A stretch of DNA of 64,000 nucleotides from Nocardioides cavernae (GCF_016907475.1 NZ_JAFBCA010000001.1:3286001-3350000); one strand, 5' to 3'; counted from the stretch's first letter, positions 1 to 9,464 are shown. Program-made: numbers and translations. Notes: generated by a model from the sequence alone, not told the origin.

Positions 1-1265
1 GCGAGCTGGCTCTTGATCTCCTCGTCCTCGATGATCCGGTGCTCCTCGGTGTCGACGAGGAACATCCGGCCCGGCTGCAGGCGGCCCTTGCGGACCACCG
101 TCGCGGGGTCGAGGTCGAGCACGCCGACCTCGGAGGCGAGCACGACGAGGCCGTCGTCGGTGACCCAGTAGCGCGAGGGGCGCAGGCCGTTGCGGTCCAG
201 GACGGCGCCGATCTGGGTGCCGTCGGTGAACACCACGCACGCCGGTCCGTCCCACGGCTCCATCAGCATCGAGTGGAACTCGTAGAACGCGCGTCGCTTG
301 GCGTCCATCTCGCGGTGGTTCTCCCAGGCCTCCGGGATCATCATCAGGACCGCGTGCGGCAGCGAGCGGCCGGCGAGGTGCAGCAGCTCGAGGACCTCGT
401 CGAACGAGGCGGAGTCCGAGGCGCCGGGCGTGCAGATCGGGAAGATCCGCTCGAGGTCGCCGGGGATCAGGTCGCTCTCGAGGAGCGCCTCGCGGGCGCG
501 CATCCAGTTGCGGTTGCCCATCACGGTGTTGATCTCGCCGTTGTGGGCGATGAACCGGAACGGGTGGGCCAGCGGCCAGCTCGGGAAGGTGTTCGTGGAG
601 AAGCGCGAATGCACGACCGCCATCGCGGAGGCGACCCGCTCGTCGGTCAGGTCGGGGAAGACCTGGTCGAGCTGGTCGGTGGTCAGCATGCCCTTGTAGG
701 CGAGGGTGCGCGAGGAGAGCGAGGGGAAGTAGACCTCGGTCTCGGACTCGGCGCGCTTGCGCAGGCAGAAGGCGCGCCGCTCCAGCGCCATCCCGCTCAC
801 CCGGGCGCCACGGCCCGCGACGAAGACCTGCGCGAAGCTCGGCATCACGCTGCGCGCGGTGGCGCCGAGCGTGCTGTCGTCGACCGGCAGCTCCCGCCAA
901 CCGAGGACCGTGAGGCCCTCCTCGTCGGCGATCTCCTCGATGCGCTGGCGGGTCTTGGCCACCGCCTCGGCGTCGCCGGGCAGGAACGCGGTGCCGACGG
1001 CGTACGCCCTCGCGGGAGGCAGGCCGAAGTCGACCACCGCGCGGAGGAAGGCGTCGGGCACCTGCATCAGGATCCCGGCGCCGTCGCCGGAGTTCACCTC
1101 GGCGCCGGCGGCACCTCGGTGGTCGAGGTTGCGCAGGGCGGTGAGCGCCTTGGCCACGATGTCGTGGCTGGCCTCACCGGTCAGTGTCGCCACCATGGCG
1201 ACTCCGCAGGCGTCCTTCTCGTGGCGAGGGTCGTAGAGACCCTGGCTCGGCGGGAATGCGTGCAT
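1..1265 (-). CDS. gltB: Glutamate synthase large subunit, N-terminal part (cut by window edge)
   Basis: This is the first ~420 residues of the large subunit of NADPH-dependent glutamate synthase, which makes two glutamates from glutamine and 2-oxoglutarate. The visible part is the class-II glutamine amidotransferase domain. The N-terminus reads [20 protein letters not shown], and Cys20 is the expected glutaminase nucleophile once the propeptide is removed. Other family stretches such as [17 protein letters not shown] and [11 protein letters not shown] follow. The gene runs leftward out of the window, so the synthase and flavin/Fe-S domains are not seen. It starts about 150 bases downstream of lgt, so it may be read with the trp-lgt block or from its own promoter. 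Confidence 0.95.
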   Translation of the reverse strand, partial: MHAFPPSQGLYDPRHEKDACGVAMVATLTGEASHDIVAKALTALRNLDHRGAAGAEVNSGDGAGILMQVPDAFLRAVVDFGLPPARAYAVGTAFLPGDAEAVAKTRQRIEEIADEEGLTVLGWRELPVDDSTLGATARSVMPSFAQVFVAGRGARVSGMALERRAFCLRKRAESETEVYFPSLSSRTLAYKGMLTTDQLDQVFPDLTDERVASAMAVVHSRFSTNTFPSWPLAHPFRFIAHNGEINTVMGNRNWMRAREALLESDLIPGDLERIFPICTPGASDSASFDEVLELLHLAGRSLPHAVLMMIPEAWENHREMDAKRRAFYEFHSMLMEPWDGPACVVFTDGTQIGAVLDRNGLRPSRYWVTDDGLVVLASEVGVLDLDPATVVRKGRLQPGRMFLVDTEEHRIIEDEEIKSQL

Positions 1266-1418
1266 GGAGGCATTCTCCCGTCGTCGTCTCCGCGCGCCGC
1301 AGACCTGGATCTCGCTGGGTCCACGACAGGCGAGGGGGGTGGAAGTTACCGCTGGGGACGACGTTGGCCCGAGCAAGACGGAACCTATCACCGGCGGGCG
1401 CCGCCGGCGCCCCGCGTG

Positions 1419-2435
1419 TCAGGCCGTGGGACCGGCGGGACGTCCGTCCTGGGTGGGCTCGACGCGGTCGGGACCGTCCGTGGGCCCCGCCTCGTCGGCC
1501 CCATCGGTCTCACCGGCCTCGTCCGAGGCCTCGACGCCCTCGACCTCGGGGTCGGCCTCGCGCTCGGGCTCCCGGGTGCGGACGACCTCCTCGCGGCCGG
1601 GGTGGCGCACGGCCGACCAGATGAACCAGGCCGCCGCGAGGACGAACAGCACGATGGAGGTCCACACGTTGAGCCGCAGCCCCATGACGTCGTCCATCTG
1701 CACGTCGTCGATGCGGAGGTTCTCGATCCAGCCGCGGCCGAGCGTGTAGAGCATGACGTAGAGCGCGGCGACCCGGCCGTGGCCGAGACGGAAGCGCCGG
1801 TCGAGCCAGATGATGAGGGCGAACGCCGCCAGGTTCCACAGGCACTCGTAGAGGAACGCCGGGTGGAACGTCGCCTGGTCGAGGTACTGCGACGGCCGGT
1901 GGGCGACGTCGATCTCGAGCCCCCACGGCAGGTCGGTGGGCCGGCCGTAGAGCTCCTGGTTGAACCAGTTGCCCCAGCGCCCGACCGCCTGCGCCACGAG
2001 CACGCCGGGAGCCAGGGCGTCGATCAGCGGCAGCATCTTGATGCCCTTGGTCCGCGCGCCGAGCCACAACCCGAAGGCGCCGAGGGCGATCGCCCCCCAC
2101 ACCCCGAGGCCGCCGCGCCACACGTAGAGCGCGGTGATCGGGTTGCGGTCCTCCCCGAAGTAGAGCTGCCAGTCGGTCATCACGTGGTAGAGCCGGCCGC
2201 CGATCAGGCCGAAGGGCACCGCCCAGATCGCCAGGTCGCTGACCTCCCCCGCGATGCCGCCGCGCGCGACCCAGCGCCGCTCACCGATCCAGATCGCGAG
2301 CACGATGCCGAGGATGATGCTCAGCGCGTAGCCGCGGATCGGGACGGGCCCGAGGTTCCACACGCCGTCGGCGGGGCTCGGGATGGACATGAGGGTCACG
2401 AGGGGCGATCCGATGAGGGACGGCACGGTCAGCAT
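1419..2435 (-). CDS. lgt: Prolipoprotein diacylglyceryl transferase
   Basis: Lgt is a multi-pass membrane enzyme that moves diacylglycerol from phosphatidylglycerol to the lipobox cysteine of prolipoproteins. The family signature is present as GRWGNWFNQELYG near residue 152, and several hydrophobic segments surround it. A charged Asp/Glu-rich tail of about 60 residues follows the last membrane segment. The start is uncertain. ATG at 2435 has AAGGA 11 bases upstream. ATG at 2447 would overlap the sco stop codon as ATGA. ATG at 2390 gives the most family-like N-terminus (MSIPSPADGVW). It lies directly after a lipoprotein gene that is a likely substrate. Confidence 0.93.
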   Translation of the reverse strand: MLTVPSLIGSPLVTLMSIPSPADGVWNLGPVPIRGYALSIILGIVLAIWIGERRWVARGGIAGEVSDLAIWAVPFGLIGGRLYHVMTDWQLYFGEDRNPITALYVWRGGLGVWGAIALGAFGLWLGARTKGIKMLPLIDALAPGVLVAQAVGRWGNWFNQELYGRPTDLPWGLEIDVAHRPSQYLDQATFHPAFLYECLWNLAAFALIIWLDRRFRLGHGRVAALYVMLYTLGRGWIENLRIDDVQMDDVMGLRLNVWTSIVLFVLAAAWFIWSAVRHPGREEVVRTREPEREADPEVEGVEASDEAGETDGADEAGPTDGPDRVEPTQDGRPAGPTA

Positions 2436-2443
2436 GGGGAGCA

Positions 2444-3040
2444 TCATCCTTGGTCGAGCAACATCGTGACGTCGCGGGCCAGCTGGGCCTGCGAGACGTC
2501 GTGGTCCCACATGATCGGCGCCTCGTCGTCCGCGTCGATGGCGTAGACGCGGGTGCCGTGGGTGACGTCGTAGCCGCCGCTGGGCAGCTTGTCCCCCTTC
2601 TCGACCCCGACGGCCAGGCTCTGGCCGACCTCGACGATGTCGTCGAGGTCGCCGGTGAGGCCGACGATGCTCGGGTCGAACGCGCTGACGTAGTCCTGCG
2701 TCACCGCCTCGTCGTCGCGCGCCGGGTCGGTGGTCACGAAGACGACGTCGACGCTCTCCTTCTGCTCCTCGTCGAACCGGGTGAGGGTGCCGGCGAGCGT
2801 CGCCATCACCTGGCCGCAGATGTCGGGGCAGTTGGTGTAGCCGAAGAAGACGAGCGTGAGGTCCTTGTCGGTGTCGTCGGCCAGGCTGAAGCCCGCACCG
2901 TCGGTGTCCACCAGCGGCGTCGACGACACCTCGAACGGCGGGTCGAGGACGGTCCCGGTCAGCTCGCTCGACTCCGCTCCCCCGCCGCAGGCCGCCAGCA
3001 GCGCCAGCAGCGGGACCGCGGCGAGTGCCCTAGAGCGCAC
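2444..3040 (-). CDS. SCO1/SenC-family copper chaperone lipoprotein
   Basis: This 198-residue protein is a thioredoxin-fold SCO1/SenC protein, a family that delivers copper to the CuA site of cytochrome c oxidase or acts as a thiol redox protein. The N-terminus is a signal peptide ending in a lipobox (LLAAC, Cys18), so it is probably a membrane-anchored extracellular lipoprotein. The copper motif CPDIC (Cys71 and Cys75) and the distal ligand His161 in THGTRVY are all present. Its start overlaps the trpA stop by 11 bases and its stop meets the lgt start region. It is therefore embedded in the trp-lgt transcription unit despite an unrelated role. Confidence 0.92.
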   Translation of the reverse strand: MRSRALAAVPLLALLAACGGGAESSELTGTVLDPPFEVSSTPLVDTDGAGFSLADDTDKDLTLVFFGYTNCPDICGQVMATLAGTLTRFDEEQKESVDVVFVTTDPARDDEAVTQDYVSAFDPSIVGLTGDLDDIVEVGQSLAVGVEKGDKLPSGGYDVTHGTRVYAIDADDEAPIMWDHDVSQAQLARDVTMLLDQG

Positions 3041-3833
3041 GTCGTACGCCCTCCGCGAGGTCGGCGGTCAGGGCGCGCAGGGCCTCGAGGCCGGCCGCCT
3101 CGTCGCCCTCGTGGTCGAGCAGGCAGCGGACGAAGGCCGAGCCCACGATCACGCCGTCGGCGTAGCCGGCCACCTCGGTGGCCTGGTCGCCGTTGCTGAC
3201 CCCGATGCCCACGGCCACCGGGACGTCACCCGCGGCGCGGACCCGTCGCACCAGGGGGCCGGCGAGGTCGGACGTGGCGTCGCGCGCGCCGGTGACGCCC
3301 ATGACGGCGGCGGCGTAGACGAAGCCGCGGCTCTCGTGGGCCGTCATCGCGATGCGCTCGTCGGTCGAGCTGGGCGCGACGAGGAAGACCTTGTCGAGGT
3401 CGTGCTCGTCGGCGGCGGCGATCCACTCCGCGCCGTAGTCAGGGGTGATGTCGGGCGTGATCAGGCCGGCGCCGCCGGCCCGGGCCAGGTCGGCGGCGAA
3501 CCGCTGGACCCCGTAGCGCTCGACCGGGTTCCAGTAGGTCATGACCAGGGTGGGCACGCCCGTCGCGGCGACCTCCTCGACCACGCGCATCACGTCGGCG
3601 GTGCGGACCCCGCCGTCGAGCGCGGCCTGGGCGGCGGCCTGGATCGTGGGCCCGTCCATCACGGGGTCGCTGTAGGGCAGTCCGATCTCGATCGCGTCGC
3701 AGCCGGCCTCGACCATCGTCCGCATCGCCCGGATCGATCCCTCGACGCTCGGGTAGCCGGCGGGGAGGTAGCCGATCAGGGCGGCACGGTCGTCGGACCG
3801 CGCCTTCTCGAAGGCGGTCGTCGTCGAGGTCAC
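3030..3833 (-). CDS. trpA: Tryptophan synthase alpha chain
   Basis: TrpA cleaves indole-3-glycerol phosphate to indole and glyceraldehyde 3-phosphate and passes indole through a tunnel to TrpB. The 267-residue length is normal for this TIM barrel. The catalytic pair Glu49 and Asp60 sits in [17 protein letters not shown], at the same numbers as in E. coli. The phosphate-binding GIGVSN and GSAFV segments are also visible. The ATG overlaps the trpB stop by 4 bases, which suggests translational coupling for a 1:1 complex. Confidence 0.98.
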   Translation of the reverse strand: MTSTTTAFEKARSDDRAALIGYLPAGYPSVEGSIRAMRTMVEAGCDAIEIGLPYSDPVMDGPTIQAAAQAALDGGVRTADVMRVVEEVAATGVPTLVMTYWNPVERYGVQRFAADLARAGGAGLITPDITPDYGAEWIAAADEHDLDKVFLVAPSSTDERIAMTAHESRGFVYAAAVMGVTGARDATSDLAGPLVRRVRAAGDVPVAVGIGVSNGDQATEVAGYADGVIVGSAFVRCLLDHEGDEAAGLEALRALTADLAEGVRRAL

Positions 3834-5137
3834 TGCACGGCCTCCTCGGACGCCTGCTCGAGGTCGGCGTCCGGCCCCAGGTCGGCATCACCGAGGCCGA
3901 ACCACTCGATGGCCGTGCCCATGTCCTTGTCGCCGCGGCCGCTGAGGTTGATGATCACCGTCGCGTCGGGGCCCTTCTCCTCGCCGAGCCGCTTGGCGAC
4001 GTCGAGCGCACCGGCGACCGCGTGGGCGGACTCGATGGCCGGGATGATCCCCTCGGTGCGGCTGAGCAGCGCCATCGCGTCCATCGCCTGGGCGTCCGTG
4101 ACGGGCGTGTACGTCGCCCGCCCGGCCGCGGCCAGCCACGAGTGCTGCGGACCGACGCCCGGGTAGTCGAGGCCGGCGGAGATCGAGTGGGACTCGATCG
4201 TCTGGCCGTCGTCGTCCTGGAGCACGTAGGTGCGGGCACCGTGCAGCACGCCCGCTTCGCCAGCGTGGATGGTCGCCGCGTGACGGCCCGTCTCGACGCC
4301 GTCTCCCCCGGGCTCGAAGCCGTGGATCTCCACGCCCTCGTCCTCCAGGAACGCGGTGAACAGGCCGATGGCGTTGGAGCCGCCGCCGACGCACGCCGCG
4401 ATGGCGTCCGGGAGGACGCCGTACTGCTCGAGGCACTGGGCGCGCGCCTCGTCGCCGATGCCGCGGCAGAAGTCGCGCACCATGCTCGGGAACGGGTGCG
4501 GCCCGGCGGCGGTGCCGAAGAGGTAGGCGGTGTGGTCGACGCTGGCGACCCAGTCGCGCAGCGCCTCGTTGATCGCGTCCTTCAGCGTCGCGCTGCCGGA
4601 CTCGACCGGGACGACCTTGGCGCCGAGGAGCTGCATGCGAGCGACGTTGAGCGCCTGGCGCCGCGTGTCGACGGCCCCCATGTAGACGGTGCAGTCGAGG
4701 TCGAACCACGCGGCCGCGGTGGCGCTGGCGACGCCGTGCTGGCCGGCGCCGGTCTCGGCGATCACCCGGGTCTTGCCCATCCGCTTGGTCAGCAGCGCCT
4801 GGCCGAGGACGTTGCGGATCTTGTGGGCCCCGGTGTGGTTGAGGTCCTCGCGCTTGAGCAGCACGCGCGCACCGACGAGGTCCGAGAGCCGCTCGGCGTG
4901 GTAGAGCCGGCTCGGCGTGCCGGCGTAGTCGCGCAGCACCCGCTCGAAGGTGGCGACGAACGACTCGTCGGCCATCGCCTCGCGCCAGGCGTCGGTCAGC
5001 TCGTCCAGCGCGGCGACGAGGGCCTCGGGCATGAAGCGCCCGCCCCACGTCTCGCCGAAGTAGCCGCGCTCGTCGGCGTCGTACCTGCCGGTCCCGCTCG
5101 TCGTCACGCTCGTCTGGATGTTCGACTGCACGCTCAC
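3830..5137 (-). CDS. trpB: Tryptophan synthase beta chain
   Basis: TrpB is the PLP enzyme that condenses indole with serine to give tryptophan. It has 435 residues, and the PLP lysine is Lys106 in [14 protein letters not shown]. The glycine-rich phosphate loop [10 protein letters not shown] is present. The N-terminal extension of about 25 residues before [16 protein letters not shown] is ordinary for actinobacteria. The start is GTG at 5137 and overlaps the trpC stop as GTGA. The order trpC-trpB-trpA with 4-base overlaps marks one operon. Confidence 0.98.
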   Translation of the reverse strand: MSVQSNIQTSVTTSGTGRYDADERGYFGETWGGRFMPEALVAALDELTDAWREAMADESFVATFERVLRDYAGTPSRLYHAERLSDLVGARVLLKREDLNHTGAHKIRNVLGQALLTKRMGKTRVIAETGAGQHGVASATAAAWFDLDCTVYMGAVDTRRQALNVARMQLLGAKVVPVESGSATLKDAINEALRDWVASVDHTAYLFGTAAGPHPFPSMVRDFCRGIGDEARAQCLEQYGVLPDAIAACVGGGSNAIGLFTAFLEDEGVEIHGFEPGGDGVETGRHAATIHAGEAGVLHGARTYVLQDDDGQTIESHSISAGLDYPGVGPQHSWLAAAGRATYTPVTDAQAMDAMALLSRTEGIIPAIESAHAVAGALDVAKRLGEEKGPDATVIINLSGRGDKDMGTAIEWFGLGDADLGPDADLEQASEEAVQ

Positions 5138-5931
5138 GGCGCCGTCACTCCTGTCATTGCTCGTACGGCGGCCTCGGGGTCGCCGTCCTTGACCAGTGCC
5201 TCGCCGACCAGCACCACGCCTGCTCCCTCGGAGACGAAGCGCTGGACGTCGGCCACGCCGGTGATGCCGCTCTCGGCGACGAGGACCGCGTGGCCCCGCA
5301 CCTGGGGGGCGAGGCGCCCGAACACGTCGGGGTCCACCTCGAGGGTCTTGAGGTTGCGGCTGTTGACGCCGATCAGCTCGGCCTCGAGCGCCAGCGCACG
5401 CTCGGCCTCCCCCTCGTCGTGCACCTCGACCAGCACGGTGAGCCCGAGCGCGGTCGCCTCGTCGTGGAGGCGGCGGAGGGTGTCGTCGTCGAGCGCGGCG
5501 ACGATGAGCAGCGCGAGGTCGGCGCCGGCGGCGCGGGCCTCCACGAGCTGGTAGCTCTCGACGATGAAGTCCTTGCGCAGGATCGGCGTCTCCACGGCGG
5601 CGCGCACGGCGCGCAGGTCGTCGAGGCTTCCGCCGAAGCGGCGCTCCTCGGTCAGCACGGAGATCGCCGCGGCGCCACCGCGGGCGTAGGCCTGCGCGAG
5701 GGACGCCGGGTCCGGGATGTCGGCGAGGGCGCCCTTGCTCGGGCTGCGCCGCTTGACCTCCGAGATCACGCTCGACCCGGCCGCGCGGAAGTGCGGCATC
5801 GGGTCGCGCGGGGGCGGGGCGTCGGCGAGGCGGGCTCGCAGCTCACCCAGCGGGAGCGAGGCCTCGCGGCGGGCGAGGTCCTCGCGTGCTCCCGCGACGA
5901 TGTCGTCGAGGACGGAACCGGTCGCTGCCAT
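5134..5931 (-). CDS. trpC: Indole-3-glycerol phosphate synthase
   Basis: TrpC closes the indole ring of CdRP to give indole-3-glycerol phosphate. It is a 265-residue single-domain (beta/alpha)8 enzyme, not fused to TrpF. Family motifs are [13 protein letters not shown] (Lys60), [16 protein letters not shown] and VAESGI. It is the first enzyme gene of the trp stretch here. trpE, trpD, trpF and trpG are not in the window. The upstream neighbour is a small HGxxPAAW membrane protein separated by about 78 bases. Confidence 0.97.
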   Translation of the reverse strand: MAATGSVLDDIVAGAREDLARREASLPLGELRARLADAPPPRDPMPHFRAAGSSVISEVKRRSPSKGALADIPDPASLAQAYARGGAAAISVLTEERRFGGSLDDLRAVRAAVETPILRKDFIVESYQLVEARAAGADLALLIVAALDDDTLRRLHDEATALGLTVLVEVHDEGEAERALALEAELIGVNSRNLKTLEVDPDVFGRLAPQVRGHAVLVAESGITGVADVQRFVSEGAGVVLVGEALVKDGDPEAAVRAMTGVTAP

Positions 5932-6009
5932 GCCCTCAGCCTCTCACCCGGGCCCACTGCGTCCGGGGCCGGTGCCCAGTGGACGGACGTGCCCAGTGGC
6001 GGGTGCGGG

Positions 6010-6210
6010 TCAGTGCTCGGAGGAGTTGAAGCCGAGCCTGGACAGCACGAGGAACAGCGGGAACGCGACGACGGCGATGATGATGCCGATCCAGAGCAGG
6101 GTCATCTGGGTCGGGACCTGCAGCAGCGCGACGCTGCCCACGACGAAGCCGAGCATCGCGATCGCCACAGCGGTCCAAGCAGCGGGGGTGTTGCCGTGGC
6201 CAGCAGCCAT
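6010..6210 (-). CDS. Small HGxxPAAW-motif membrane protein
   Basis: This 66-residue protein has the N-terminal motif HGNTPAAW followed by two hydrophobic segments (about residues 12-30 and 37-57). This matches the HGxxPAAW family of small actinobacterial membrane proteins commonly encoded beside trpC. No biochemical role is established for it. Its conserved place in the trp block suggests a link to tryptophan synthesis or transport, but that is only context. Confidence 0.85.
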   Translation of the reverse strand: MAAGHGNTPAAWTAVAIAMLGFVVGSVALLQVPTQMTLLWIGIIIAVVAFPLFLVLSRLGFNSSEH

Positions 6211-6252
6211 CGTTGGTGCTCCTTCGTCAGTCGAGCGGGGTGCGCGACGAGT

Positions 6253-6897
6253 CTAGGCGGTCGGGTCCCTGCCCTCGTCGAGGGCCTTCCAGATGTCGAT
6301 GTTGTCGGTCGGGGGGTCGGCGGGAGCCCCGGCCGGGTCGGTGCTGTCGCCGCCACGGGCACCGGTCGGCGCGTCGTACTTGGAGCCCATCTCCGGCCAC
6401 GTGCGGACCAGGCGCAGGGCCAGGACCGTCGAGGCGAGCACGAGCAGCGCCACGACGGCCGCGAGCCAGTACCACCCGGTCAGCGACGTGTCGTCGAGCG
6501 TGAGCCCGGTCCGGCGACGTACCTGCGCGACGAGGTGGTCGGGGAGGCTGAACGGCGCCCAGACGACGGTCGCGGCGTAGCCGAGGGCGGCCACCACGGC
6601 CAGCGCGGCCACGGCCCGGCGGAACCTTCCGCGGGTGACCAGCAGGACGCCCCAGCAGGCGAGGACGACGAAGGCCAGGGCCGTGGCGAGCGGCGAGGTG
6701 GCCACCTCGCCCCAGGTCATGCCCCAGTCCGCGGAACCCGTGCCGGGCGCCGACTCGGGTCCGGTGCCGTCGACCCAGGGCTTGCTGCCGGCCCACGCCC
6801 CCAGCGCGCCGGAGACCAGACCCAGCGCGACGACGGGGCCGAAGGTGCGCCGCGTCGACGCGGGCCGCGCGTCGTGCTGGGTCCCGGCGTCAGCCAT
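6253..6897 (-). CDS. Trp biosynthesis-associated membrane protein (TIGR02234-like)
   Basis: This 214-residue integral membrane protein has hydrophobic segments near residues 20-37, 68-87, 95-115 and 140-162, and a polar C-terminal tail ending in [13 protein letters not shown]. Position between hisI and trpC, length and topology fit the actinobacterial Trp_oprn_chp family. In many relatives trpE lies between hisI and this gene; here it does not. Its start overlaps the hisI stop by 8 bases. Function is unknown, and transport or membrane anchoring of the pathway is only a guess. Confidence 0.85.
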   Translation of the reverse strand: MADAGTQHDARPASTRRTFGPVVALGLVSGALGAWAGSKPWVDGTGPESAPGTGSADWGMTWGEVATSPLATALAFVVLACWGVLLVTRGRFRRAVAALAVVAALGYAATVVWAPFSLPDHLVAQVRRRTGLTLDDTSLTGWYWLAAVVALLVLASTVLALRLVRTWPEMGSKYDAPTGARGGDSTDPAGAPADPPTDNIDIWKALDEGRDPTA

Positions 6898-7252
6898 CGA
6901 CCCGGTACAGCACGTCGGCGTCGAAGCAGGTGTGGTCGCCGGTGTGGCAGGCGGGACCCACCTGGTCCACGACGAAGAGGAGCGTGTCGCCGTCGCAGTC
7001 GAGGCGGACCTCCTTGACCCACTGCACGTGGCCGGAGGTGTCGCCCTTGACCCAGTACTCGCGGCGCGAGCGCGACCAGTACGTCGCCCGCCCGGTGTCG
7101 ATGGTGCGGGCGAGTGCCTCGTCGTCGACCCAGGCCAGCATCAGGACCTCGCCCGACCCGTGCTGCTGGACGACGACGGGGACGAGGCCCTCGGCCGTGT
7201 GCCGCAGGCGAGCGGAGATCGCCGGGTCGAGGGCGGAGCTCGGAGTGTTCAC
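6890..7252 (-). CDS. hisI: Phosphoribosyl-AMP cyclohydrolase
   Basis: HisI hydrolyses the adenine ring of phosphoribosyl-AMP, the third step of histidine synthesis. The protein is 120 residues, a stand-alone cyclohydrolase without the HisE domain. It has the [19 protein letters not shown] core, the metal-binding CDGD acidic segment, and the zinc cysteines in [11 protein letters not shown]. It starts with ATG at 7252 and overlaps the aminotransferase stop by 4 bases, so both genes are probably read together. Confidence 0.97.
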   Translation of the reverse strand: MNTPSSALDPAISARLRHTAEGLVPVVVQQHGSGEVLMLAWVDDEALARTIDTGRATYWSRSRREYWVKGDTSGHVQWVKEVRLDCDGDTLLFVVDQVGPACHTGDHTCFDADVLYRVDG

Positions 7253-8076
7253 GGCTCCATGGTCTCAGCCTCGCGGGCGGCCCACGTCGCAGCACAGCGC
7301 TGCGTGACCGGGCCGGGTGCAGGCAGGTCGCGGTCGTCCCAGCGCGCGATGGCCTGGACGTCGCGCGTGGTGGAGACGAGGAACGCCTCGCTCGCACGTG
7401 CCCGGACCTCCGCCAGCGGCTCGTCGACCTCCATGGCACCGCACCACTCGAGGACCAGCTCGCGGCTGATGCCGGCCAGGCAGCCCGACGTCAGGCTCGG
7501 CGTGCGCAGCTCGCCGTCGACGACGTAGAACACGTTGGACCCCGTGCCCTCGCAGAGGTCGCCGGCCGTGTTGGCGAGGATCGCCTCGGTCCCGCCGTGC
7601 CGGCGGGCGTGCGCCAGCGCGATCACGTTCTCGGCGTACGACGTGGTCTTCAGCCCCGCCGTGGCGCCGTTCTCGTTGCGGGTCCACGGGACGGTCACGA
7701 CCGTCGTCTCGGGGGCCGCGTGGTCGATGGCGCTGTAGGCCACCACCAGCGTCGCCGGTCCCCCACCGCGTCCGGACCCCATCGGGTGCGGCCCGGCGGT
7801 CCAGGTGATCCGCAGCCGACCCATCGGGTCCTCCTGCGCGCCGTCGAGCACGGCCGCGACGCCACGTCGTACGTCGTCGAGGTCGGGCGCCGGCAGCCCC
7901 AGGCCGGAGGCGCTCCGCTCGAGCCGGGCCAGGTGCCGGGTCAGCGCGAAGGGCACGCCGTCCAGGGTCTTCACCGCCTCGAAGACACCGTCGCCGACGG
8001 TGAAACCGTGGTCGGTGACCGCGATCGCCCCCTGGGTCGGGTCGGCCAGCAGGTCACCGTCGATCCACGCGCGCAT
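7249..8076 (-). CDS. Class IV aminotransferase (PabC/branched-chain aminotransferase-like)
   Basis: This is a 275-residue fold-type IV PLP enzyme. The PLP lysine is probably Lys143 in [11 protein letters not shown]. The [26 protein letters not shown] segment, split here as [10 protein letters not shown] and [15 protein letters not shown], is typical of the family. Members include 4-amino-4-deoxychorismate lyase (folate) and branched-chain or D-amino-acid aminotransferases. Sequence alone does not settle which. Size and short N-terminus favour a PabC-like lyase, and such a lyase next to trp/chorismate genes would be natural. It heads the leftward unit, with tRNA-Gly about 140 bases upstream on the other strand. 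Confidence 0.88.
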   Translation of the reverse strand: MRAWIDGDLLADPTQGAIAVTDHGFTVGDGVFEAVKTLDGVPFALTRHLARLERSASGLGLPAPDLDDVRRGVAAVLDGAQEDPMGRLRITWTAGPHPMGSGRGGGPATLVVAYSAIDHAAPETTVVTVPWTRNENGATAGLKTTSYAENVIALAHARRHGGTEAILANTAGDLCEGTGSNVFYVVDGELRTPSLTSGCLAGISRELVLEWCGAMEVDEPLAEVRARASEAFLVSTTRDVQAIARWDDRDLPAPGPVTQRCAATWAAREAETMEP

Positions 8077-8143
8077 GGCGTCACTCTAGGGGTCCCGAGG
8101 TGTCTCCTGAGACGGGTGTGACACTCGGACGAGGGGGGCGATT

Positions 8144-8172
8144 TTGGTGCCTCGTCGGGCATGTACTACTGT
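8144..8172 (+). promoter_or_regulatory. Candidate promoter for the tRNA cluster
   Basis: TTGGTG at 8144-8149 and TACTGT at 8167-8172 are separated by 17 bases, the normal spacing for a vegetative sigma factor. The start would fall near 8179, about 36 bases before tRNA-Gly. No other good promoter is seen between the tRNAs, so all three may come from one transcript. Confidence 0.45.
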
Positions 8173-8214
8173 TCCACTCGCACTCAGGGCCGGTGAAACG
8201 GCACAGGGATGCAG

Positions 8215-8287
8215 GCGGACATAGCTCAGTTGGTAGAGCGCAACCTTGCCAAGGTTGAGGTCGCGAGTTCGAGTCTCGTTGTCCGCT
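8215..8287 (+). tRNA. tRNA-Gly (anticodon GCC)
   Basis: A 73-base tRNA. The acceptor stem GCGGACA (8215-8221) pairs with TGTCCGC (8280-8286). The anticodon stem CAACC/GGTTG encloses TTGCCAA, giving anticodon GCC at 8248-8250. The T-arm GCGAGTTCGAGTCTCGT is normal. The discriminator base is T8287 and no CCA is encoded. Confidence 0.98.
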
Positions 8288-8322
8288 CGGAAGGTCTCCC
8301 CCGTACATTCCGGAACCTCCAC

Positions 8323-8393
8323 GGTGGGTTGGCCGAGAGGCGAGGCAACGGACTGCAAATCCGTCTACACGGGTTCAAATCCCGTACCCACCT
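8323..8393 (+). tRNA. tRNA-Cys (anticodon GCA)
   Basis: A 71-base tRNA. The acceptor stem GGTGGGT (8323-8329) pairs with ACCCACC (8386-8392). The anticodon stem ACGGA/TCCGT encloses CTGCAAA, giving GCA at 8355-8357. The discriminator is T8393 and CCA is not encoded. It lies 35 bases after tRNA-Gly. Confidence 0.98.
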
Positions 8394-8414
8394 CGCAGTC
8401 ACAACTCAAGACCT

Positions 8415-8489
8415 GGGCGATTGGCGCAGCGGTAGCGCGCTTCCTTGACACGGAAGAGGTCACTGGTTCAAACCCAGTATCGCCCACCA
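8415..8489 (+). tRNA. tRNA-Val (anticodon GAC)
   Basis: A 72-base body plus an encoded CCA (8487-8489). The acceptor stem GGGCGAT (8415-8421) pairs with ATCGCCC (8479-8485). The anticodon stem CTTCC/GGAAG holds loop TTGACAC with GAC at 8447-8449. Unlike its two neighbours, this gene carries its own CCA end. Confidence 0.98.
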
Positions 8490-8502
8490 GCACGATGCAG
8501 CG

Positions 8503-8536
8503 CAGGGGCCGGTTTCCACCAGGAGACCGGCCCCTG
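8503..8536 (+). terminator. Terminator hairpin after the tRNA cluster
   Basis: CAGGGGCCGGT (8503-8513) pairs with ACCGGCCCCTG (8526-8536). The stem extends inward by four more pairs, including one G-U, to a tetraloop ACCA. It begins 13 bases after tRNA-Val. There is no T-run after it, as is common in high-GC actinobacteria. Confidence 0.8.
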
Positions 8537-8607
8537 TGTCGTGCGTGCACCATGTCGCGCCTGCCCGGCGACTCACGGCAGCACCTCGAGCCTGTCGGTC
8601 GACACCC

Positions 8608-9006
8608 CTAGGTGGCGGCGGTCTCGGTCCCCGCGTGATCCTCATCCGCGCCGGCTGCGTCACGAGCCTCGCCCAGATCGGCGAGAAGGGAGTCGGCCAC
8701 GACGAGGCCGCCTCCGAGCACGGCGGCAGCGATCGGCACCGGCAGCCTGGTCCTCCGCAGAGCGGTCATGGCCGCCAGCATCACGGCCGACCAGGACGCG
8801 ACCGAGGTCGCGAAGGGCACGGTGGTGCTCTTCCACGGCTCGTCGGTGCCAGGGACGACGGTGAACTTCTGCAGGCCGGGTCTGTCCAGGAACCAGCCGC
8901 AGGCGAAACCTACGAGGAGGATGGGCGACCGCTTGGAGGAGTCACCTGCGAGGCAGGCCAGCGCCACGCCGGCTCCGCGGACCACAGCTCCCGGCCGCAC
9001 CTTCAT
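8608..9006 (-). CDS. Small membrane protein of unknown function
   Basis: This 132-residue protein is not recognised. Hydrophobic stretches are near residues 8-22, 30-40, 66-80 and 90-108, and the C-terminus is Asp/Glu/Ala-rich. ATG at 9006 is preceded by GGAGGTG at good spacing. A GTG at 9069 that overlaps the upstream stop as GTGA is the alternative start, adding 21 residues. It follows a one-helix protein gene (9066-9284). The pair is likely transcribed from a promoter carrying one of the TCACCC-N5-GGGTGA sites. Coding potential is moderate. Confidence 0.6.
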   Translation of the reverse strand: MKVRPGAVVRGAGVALACLAGDSSKRSPILLVGFACGWFLDRPGLQKFTVVPGTDEPWKSTTVPFATSVASWSAVMLAAMTALRRTRLPVPIAAAVLGGGLVVADSLLADLGEARDAAGADEDHAGTETAAT

Positions 9007-9065
9007 CCGCCGCACCTCCATCCTGATGGTCTCGCCCTGTTCCCCGTGGCACAACAGTCGGCCGC

Positions 9066-9284
9066 TCACAGGCGGCGCCGCGCGGGTGGGGCAGGCCAGG
9101 GGTTCTGGTCCGTCGCAGCCTCCACGGCCCAGGCGATGCCTCGCCGCGCGGCCACGATCACCAGCACGGCCGCGCCCAGGGTCGCCAGCACGACCACCTC
9201 GTCCTGCGAACGCCCGGTGCCGTCACTGACGACGCCGATGATCCGCCTGACACCGCTCCGGCGGGAACGGCCGATGCCTGTCAT
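9066..9284 (-). CDS. Small one-helix membrane protein of unknown function
   Basis: A 72-residue protein with a basic N-terminus (MTGIGRSRRSGVRR), one hydrophobic helix at about residues 33-48 and a short polar tail ending in PPARRRL. ATG at 9284 has GAGAGG seven bases upstream. No family is recognised. It is the first gene of a two-gene leftward unit and shares an upstream palindrome with three other membrane-protein genes nearby, which suggests a common stress or signal. Confidence 0.6.
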   Translation of the reverse strand: MTGIGRSRRSGVRRIIGVVSDGTGRSQDEVVVLATLGAAVLVIVAARRGIAWAVEAATDQNPWPAPPARRRL

Positions 9285-9381
9285 GGTCCGCCTCTCCATC
9301 GCGCACACGCTGCACGGAGCCCACGCCCCGGTGGACGGTGGCCTCGCCGACGACGATGCGCTCCCGATCGCTGCCCAGCCC

Positions 9382-9398
9382 TCACCCTCCGAGGGTGA
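9382..9398 (-). promoter_or_regulatory. TCACCC-N5-GGGTGA operator, leftward promoter
   Basis: A perfect inverted repeat, TCACCC-TCCGA-GGGTGA, extended by one more pair on each side (9381-9399). Read leftward, a CATCGT hexamer begins 23 bases further on (9358-9353). The palindrome centre would lie about 44 bases before the start of transcription, where class II activators bind. Confidence 0.6.
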
Positions 9399-9447
9399 GC
9401 TTGACCGCCACACCGTGACGGTCGAGCACGAGACCCGATCGAGCCGG

Positions 9448-9464
9448 TCACCCTCCTCGGGTGA
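9448..9464 (+). promoter_or_regulatory. TCACCC-N5-GGGTGA operator for the GAP-family gene
   Basis: A perfect inverted repeat, TCACCC-TCCTC-GGGTGA, followed after 22 bases by TAGCGT (9487-9492). No -35 box lies at the usual place, which fits activation by a protein bound to the palindrome. The gene starts at 9600. Confidence 0.6.

Noticed and set aside
39..2546. Very long open frame on the + strand opposite gltB and lgt
   Set aside because: It is a GC-driven antisense frame. The minus strand encodes recognisable GltB and Lgt, and the + translation is Arg/Ala/Gly/Pro/His-rich without domains.
8209..8448. Protein-coding frames across the tRNA cluster
   Set aside because: They run through three clear tRNA genes and have no family features.
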